Assembly: GCA_035438805.1 (NCBI GenBank)
Contig: DAORJA010000042.1
Coordinates: forward strand, 1 to 9,425
Length of the DNA stretch: 9,425 bases
Direction: 5' to 3'
DNA from: UBA922 sp035438805
Lineage (GTDB): Bacteria > Patescibacteriota > Patescibacteriia > Magasanikbacterales > UBA922
Each line of letters begins with the position of its first letter. Position 1 is the first letter of the stretch. Positions 7,066 through 9,425 of this stretch are shown here, piece by piece. A model generated the notes under the pieces. It searched no databases. It saw only the letters and a program-made list of their open reading frames with translations, and had not been told where the DNA came from. A program made the position numbers and the translations under genes.

Positions 7066-7096
7066 TTTGAACTTGAAACTTTGAAATTTGAACTTA
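7066..7096 (-). repeat. Right inverted repeat, degenerate tandem units, flanking the four-helix-bundle gene
   Basis: Read on the minus strand from 7096 this is about four degenerate copies of a 7-8 nt unit: AAGTTCAA, ATTTCAA, AGTTTCAA and GTTCAAA. TTTGAACTT occurs twice on the plus strand (7066-7074 and 7087-7095). The array starts within the DHH-like gene's TAA stop (7096-7094), and both flanking genes end in the identical heptamer TAAGTTC. It is the partner of the left repeat at 6631-6647. Confidence 0.75.
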
Positions 7097-8239
7097 TGCT
7101 CCGATCGCTTTTTTTAAATGCCTGATAATTTGCTCTTCTGCTTCTTTGAGCGGTGTTCCTGAAATTGAGAACGTTGCATCATCTTCGTCTCCGACTGCTT
7201 CATATTTTTTCATGATTTCAGTGGCATGGAAATTAGGAATCATTTTGAGCATACCATGCACCGTGCCATTGGTATCATTTGGATTTTCATAGAGTACGAC
7301 TATGATTCGAGCATCAGGTGAGAATGCAATGAGCTCATTGATAATCATTGAGAGGTCTTCAACTCGAGCATTCGCACGCACAAAATCATCACGAGTAATC
7401 GTAGTTGAAACAATGCCATGTACTGAGTCATAGGTAATGTGCGTTAGTGCTGCACCCCAGAGTTTGAAGGTCCCGATCGATTTAGTTTGGAATAATTGTT
7501 CAATAATATATGCACGGTCGGCGCCAAGTTCTACGAGTTTGCTTGCAACAGTTAGTGTATATGGACGAACCTTTTTATCTTTGAAGCTGTTAGTACCGGC
7601 AATAATACCTGCAAGAAGCGCTTGCGCAATGTCTGAGGTAATAAGCTCAGGCTTATGTGCATTTAATAATTCGTATACGATTTCAGATATTGTGCTTGCA
7701 GGAAGTTCTACGAGATTAATATGCCCGAATAATTCATTTGAGTTCTTATGGTCAATATTGATAATAGGAGTTTTAAAGAAAAATTCTTCATTATTAGTAT
7801 ATACATCTCCAAGAGCTGCGAGGGTTGGGGTATCAAGAACAATCACCGCGTCATACTTGAATTCAGTCTGTGAGGTACGGATAAGATCTTTATTGTAGAA
7901 TCCATTTTTCGGAGTAATAAAGAGTCGTAATCTTTCGTCTTGTACGTCGTACTTAAGATTGGATAATCCATTTTTTGAAATATCAAGCGTGATAACAAAC
8001 TGATGCAGACTGCCAAGAGATGAAGAAATCGACTCTGATCCAGCAACAAAGGTGAATCGATCAGGTAACACAAAACCATCACATGCAATGTGGACTTTTT
8101 TGCCGAGCTGCTCGAGGAAAAGTTTCAGGGCAAGGGATGCTGCAATCGCATCTCCATGAGAATCTTTCTTAAAAGTAATGAGGACATTCTTTTTATCCTG
8201 AAGCGTTCGTATGACCTGTTGTATCACATACAATCCCAT
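7094..8239 (-). CDS. DHH/RecJ-like phosphoesterase-superfamily protein with degenerate catalytic motifs
   Basis: 381 residues from ATG 8239. The fold is that of the NrnA/RecJ-like DHH family: an N-terminal DHH domain (about 1-230) and a C-terminal DHHA1-like domain (about 250-381). Active members cleave short oligonucleotides, cyclic dinucleotides or PAP using two Mn ions. Here the metal motifs look eroded: motif I, normally HxxPDxDA, reads KKDSHGDA (D30 kept, first Asp now His); motif II keeps D136 (VLDTP); motif III DHH reads DHK (163-165); motif IV GIITDT reads GIIAGT (211-216). The DHHA1 GGGH loop is replaced by an acidic GDEDD stretch (about 350-354). I infer a non-catalytic or altered-function member, perhaps nucleotide-binding. 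A TTG at 8257 would add 6 residues, but it lies only about 9 nt from the predicted transcription start, so ATG 8239 (leader about 27 nt) is preferred. The gene converges on the mutase operon and diverges from valS. Confidence 0.85.
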   Translation of the reverse strand: MGLYVIQQVIRTLQDKKNVLITFKKDSHGDAIAASLALKLFLEQLGKKVHIACDGFVLPDRFTFVAGSESISSSLGSLHQFVITLDISKNGLSNLKYDVQDERLRLFITPKNGFYNKDLIRTSQTEFKYDAVIVLDTPTLAALGDVYTNNEEFFFKTPIINIDHKNSNELFGHINLVELPASTISEIVYELLNAHKPELITSDIAQALLAGIIAGTNSFKDKKVRPYTLTVASKLVELGADRAYIIEQLFQTKSIGTFKLWGAALTHITYDSVHGIVSTTITRDDFVRANARVEDLSMIINELIAFSPDARIIVVLYENPNDTNGTVHGMLKMIPNFHATEIMKKYEAVGDEDDATFSISGTPLKEAEEQIIRHLKKAIGA

Positions 8240-8271
8240 ATCTTTTATTATAGGCAAAAAGGGGATATGAA

Positions 8272-8300
8272 AGTATATCAGAGCCTTAAATTATTGTCAA
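8272..8300 (-). promoter_or_regulatory. Near-consensus promoter for the DHH-like gene
   Basis: On the minus strand a perfect -35 TTGACA (8300-8295) is followed after exactly 17 bp by TATACT (8277-8272), with TG at the extended -10 position (8280-8279). This is the strongest promoter in the window. Transcription should start near 8265, consistent with translation from ATG 8239. Confidence 0.85.
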
Positions 8301-8341
8301 CCGTGGGCTTTTTTAGGGTTTTGTATATAAACGAATAGATA

Positions 8342-8376
8342 AATTTAGCACAAATTAGCCTAATTCTTGCTAAATT
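8342..8376. promoter_or_regulatory. 35-bp palindrome, probable operator, in the DHH-like/valS divergent region
   Basis: An interrupted palindrome centred on C8359 pairs 15 of 17 positions: outer arms AATTTAGCA (8342-8350) and TGCTAAATT (8368-8376), inner arms AATTAG (8353-8358) and CTAATT (8360-8365). TTAGC half-sites begin at 8345 and 8355, one helical turn apart. It covers the proposed valS -35 and sits 41 bp upstream of the DHH-like gene's -35. The regulator is unknown. It resembles the HrcA site CIRCE in its TTAGCA/TGCTAA ends, but the spacing is 2 bp too long and the inner bases do not fit. Confidence 0.6.
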
Positions 8377-8395
8377 GTGGGGTTTAGGATAGAAT
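8367..8395 (+). promoter_or_regulatory. Promoter for valS
   Basis: A -35 TTGCTA (8367-8372, 4 of 6 against consensus) and a -10 TAGAAT (8390-8395, 5 of 6) are separated by 17 bp. The predicted start near 8402 gives a leader of about 23 nt, similar to the other leaders here. The leader is too short to hold a T-box riboswitch, so tRNA-sensing attenuation is unlikely if this promoter is used. Confidence 0.6.
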
Positions 8396-8424
8396 TTTAA
8401 GTATATTGTTGAATCTGTTACCCT

Positions 8425-9425
8425 ATGCCAGCAAGAGAATTGCCCAAAGCTTACGAACCACACATATACGAGGATACTATCTATAAACGCTGGGAAAAAG
8501 GCGGTTTTTTTGCGCCTGGGAGCACTCCAGAGTGGGTCAAGGATGATAAAAAGAGGGAGTCATTTAGCATGGTATTGCCCCCTCCGAATGTAACGGGGAC
8601 CCTGCATATGGGCCATGCAGTCATGCTCGCAGTGCAGGATGTAATGGCACGATACCATCGCATGAAGGGCGACCGAACGCTCTGGATCCCTGGGACTGAT
8701 CATGCAGCTGTTGCAACTGAGTCAAAGGTAGAAAAAATGTTGATTGACGGTGGAATGAAAAAGCCAAAAACAGAGCTTGGTCGCGAAAAATTTTTAAAGC
8801 ATGTTGAAAAATTTGCAACCGAGTCACATGACACGATTGTGAATCAGGCAAAAAAAATGGGAGCGTCCCTCGATTGGTCTCGTGAAGCATTTACTCTCGA
8901 TAAAGCACGAAATACTGCCGTAAATACCTTATTCAAAATGATGTATGATGATGGACTTATTTATCGAGGGTTTAGAGTAATCAATTGGTCTGTCAAAGGT
9001 CAATCAACCTGCAGTGATGATGAACTCGTGTACGTTGAGCGTCCAGGAAAATTATATTATTTTACATACGGACCTGAATGTCCAATCATGATTGCGACGA
9101 CCCGACCTGAAACAAAACTTGGTGATACCGCAATCGCAGTAAATCCAAAAGGAAAATGGAAAAAATACATTGGAAAAACTTTTGTTATAAAAAACTTCGG
9201 TCAAACCGGACATGTTTTAAATTTGAAAGTAATTGCAGATGTGGGAGTTGATGACACATTTGGTACGGGAGCTCTTGGAGTCACTCCGGCACATAGTCAG
9301 ACTGATTTTGAAATGTATCAGAAAAATAAAGACATTGGATTGATTCAGGTGATTGGAGAAGATGGAAAGATGACTAATAACGCTGGTGCATCATATGCAG
9401 GATTGAACGTAGAAGAAGCACGAAA
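8425..9425 (+). CDS. valS: Valyl-tRNA synthetase, 3'-truncated by the window edge
   Basis: Class I synthetase that charges tRNA-Val and edits mischarged threonine. 333 residues are visible of an expected 750-950. The N-terminus MPARELPKAYEPHIYEDTIYKRWEKGGFF is followed by PPPNVTGTLHMGHA (52-65), whose HMGH is the class I HIGH signature. The ValRS-type WIPGTDHAAVATE (87-99) and GLIYRGFRVINW follow, and then the editing (CP1) domain starts with IATTRPETKLGDTAIAV (223-239) and continues to GTGALGVTPAHSQTDFE (280-296). In the editing loop the usual AHD is AHS, while the second Asp (D294), which by analogy with LeuRS/IleRS is the important one, is kept. DHAG reads DHAA. The N-terminal Zn-knuckle-like CPKC seen in some ValRS is replaced by SVKG. 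ATG 8425 is chosen because homologous ValRS sequence begins right there; no Shine-Dalgarno sequence precedes it. The KMSKS loop and anticodon domain lie beyond the window. Confidence 0.96.
   Translation, partial: MPARELPKAYEPHIYEDTIYKRWEKGGFFAPGSTPEWVKDDKKRESFSMVLPPPNVTGTLHMGHAVMLAVQDVMARYHRMKGDRTLWIPGTDHAAVATESKVEKMLIDGGMKKPKTELGREKFLKHVEKFATESHDTIVNQAKKMGASLDWSREAFTLDKARNTAVNTLFKMMYDDGLIYRGFRVINWSVKGQSTCSDDELVYVERPGKLYYFTYGPECPIMIATTRPETKLGDTAIAVNPKGKWKKYIGKTFVIKNFGQTGHVLNLKVIADVGVDDTFGTGALGVTPAHSQTDFEMYQKNKDIGLIQVIGEDGKMTNNAGASYAGLNVEEAR

Noticed and set aside
6631..7096. Diversity-generating retroelement, because Avd proteins share the four-helix fold
   Set aside because: No reverse transcriptase, template repeat or variable C-type-lectin target is present in the window, and the protein reads as S23/IVP type.
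6631..7096. 23S rRNA intervening sequence in place
   Set aside because: The flanking DNA encodes a phosphoglycerate mutase and a DHH-like protein, not 23S rRNA.
7437..7898. 153-residue plus-strand open frame opposite the DHH-like gene
   Set aside because: It is antisense to a recognisable protein family and shows no domain; it is a shadow of the real gene.
8345..8373. CIRCE element (HrcA operator) upstream of valS
   Set aside because: The outer TTAGCA and TGCTAA match, but they are separated by 17 rather than 15 bases and the inner CTC/GAG is absent; kept only as an unassigned palindrome.
8376..8424. T-box riboswitch leader for valS
   Set aside because: The stretch between the proposed transcription start and ATG is about 23 nt, far too short, and no T-box consensus sequence is seen.

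Overview
The window is compact, AT-rich bacterial DNA dominated by a lower-glycolysis gene cluster. It holds the 3' part of phosphoglycerate kinase (pgk), a membrane-anchored SIMPL-domain protein, enolase (eno), two different cofactor-independent phosphoglycerate mutases in tandem (gpmI-type), a four-helix-bundle (S23/IVP-type) gene, a convergent DHH-superfamily protein with degenerate catalytic motifs, and the 5' part of valyl-tRNA synthetase (valS). The style of several proteins suggests a Candidate Phyla Radiation (Patescibacteria, Parcubacteria-like) genome: the first mutase with its NARSDRAR motif, the DHH-like protein with a TKSIGTFKLWG-type segment, the SIMPL protein with a short Cys-rich head before its anchor, and the ValRS with KGQST and TPAHS motifs. 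This assignment is an inference from remembered family style; no search was run. All seven visible stop codons are TAA and no gene has an in-frame TGA, so the standard bacterial code fits.

Layout. Positions 1-1127: pgk, cut at its 5' end. Positions 1128-2210: the SIMPL gene with its own extended -10 promoter and a downstream hairpin terminator, forming a separate unit inside the glycolytic cluster. Positions 2211-6633: eno, gpmI copy 1 and gpmI copy 2, tightly packed (17-nt overlap, then a 3-nt gap), read from a promoter whose -35 lies inside the preceding terminator. Positions 6631-7096: the four-helix-bundle gene, enclosed by inverted AAGTTC/GAACTT repeats that start exactly at the stop codons of both flanking genes; a terminator that looks bidirectional lies in its 3' spacer. 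Positions 7094-8239, minus strand: the DHH-like gene. Positions 8240-8424: a divergent control region with a near-consensus promoter for the DHH-like gene, a 35-bp palindrome and a valS promoter. Positions 8425-9425: valS, cut at the window end.

Together pgk, gpmI and eno carry 1,3-bisphosphoglycerate through 3-phosphoglycerate and 2-phosphoglycerate to phosphoenolpyruvate, with one ATP made at the PGK step. The SIMPL, four-helix and DHH-like genes have no evident part in this pathway. The points most worth a second look are the repeat-bounded four-helix gene, the apparently inactive DHH protein with a very strong promoter, the palindrome over the valS -35 box, and the paired divergent phosphoglycerate mutases.
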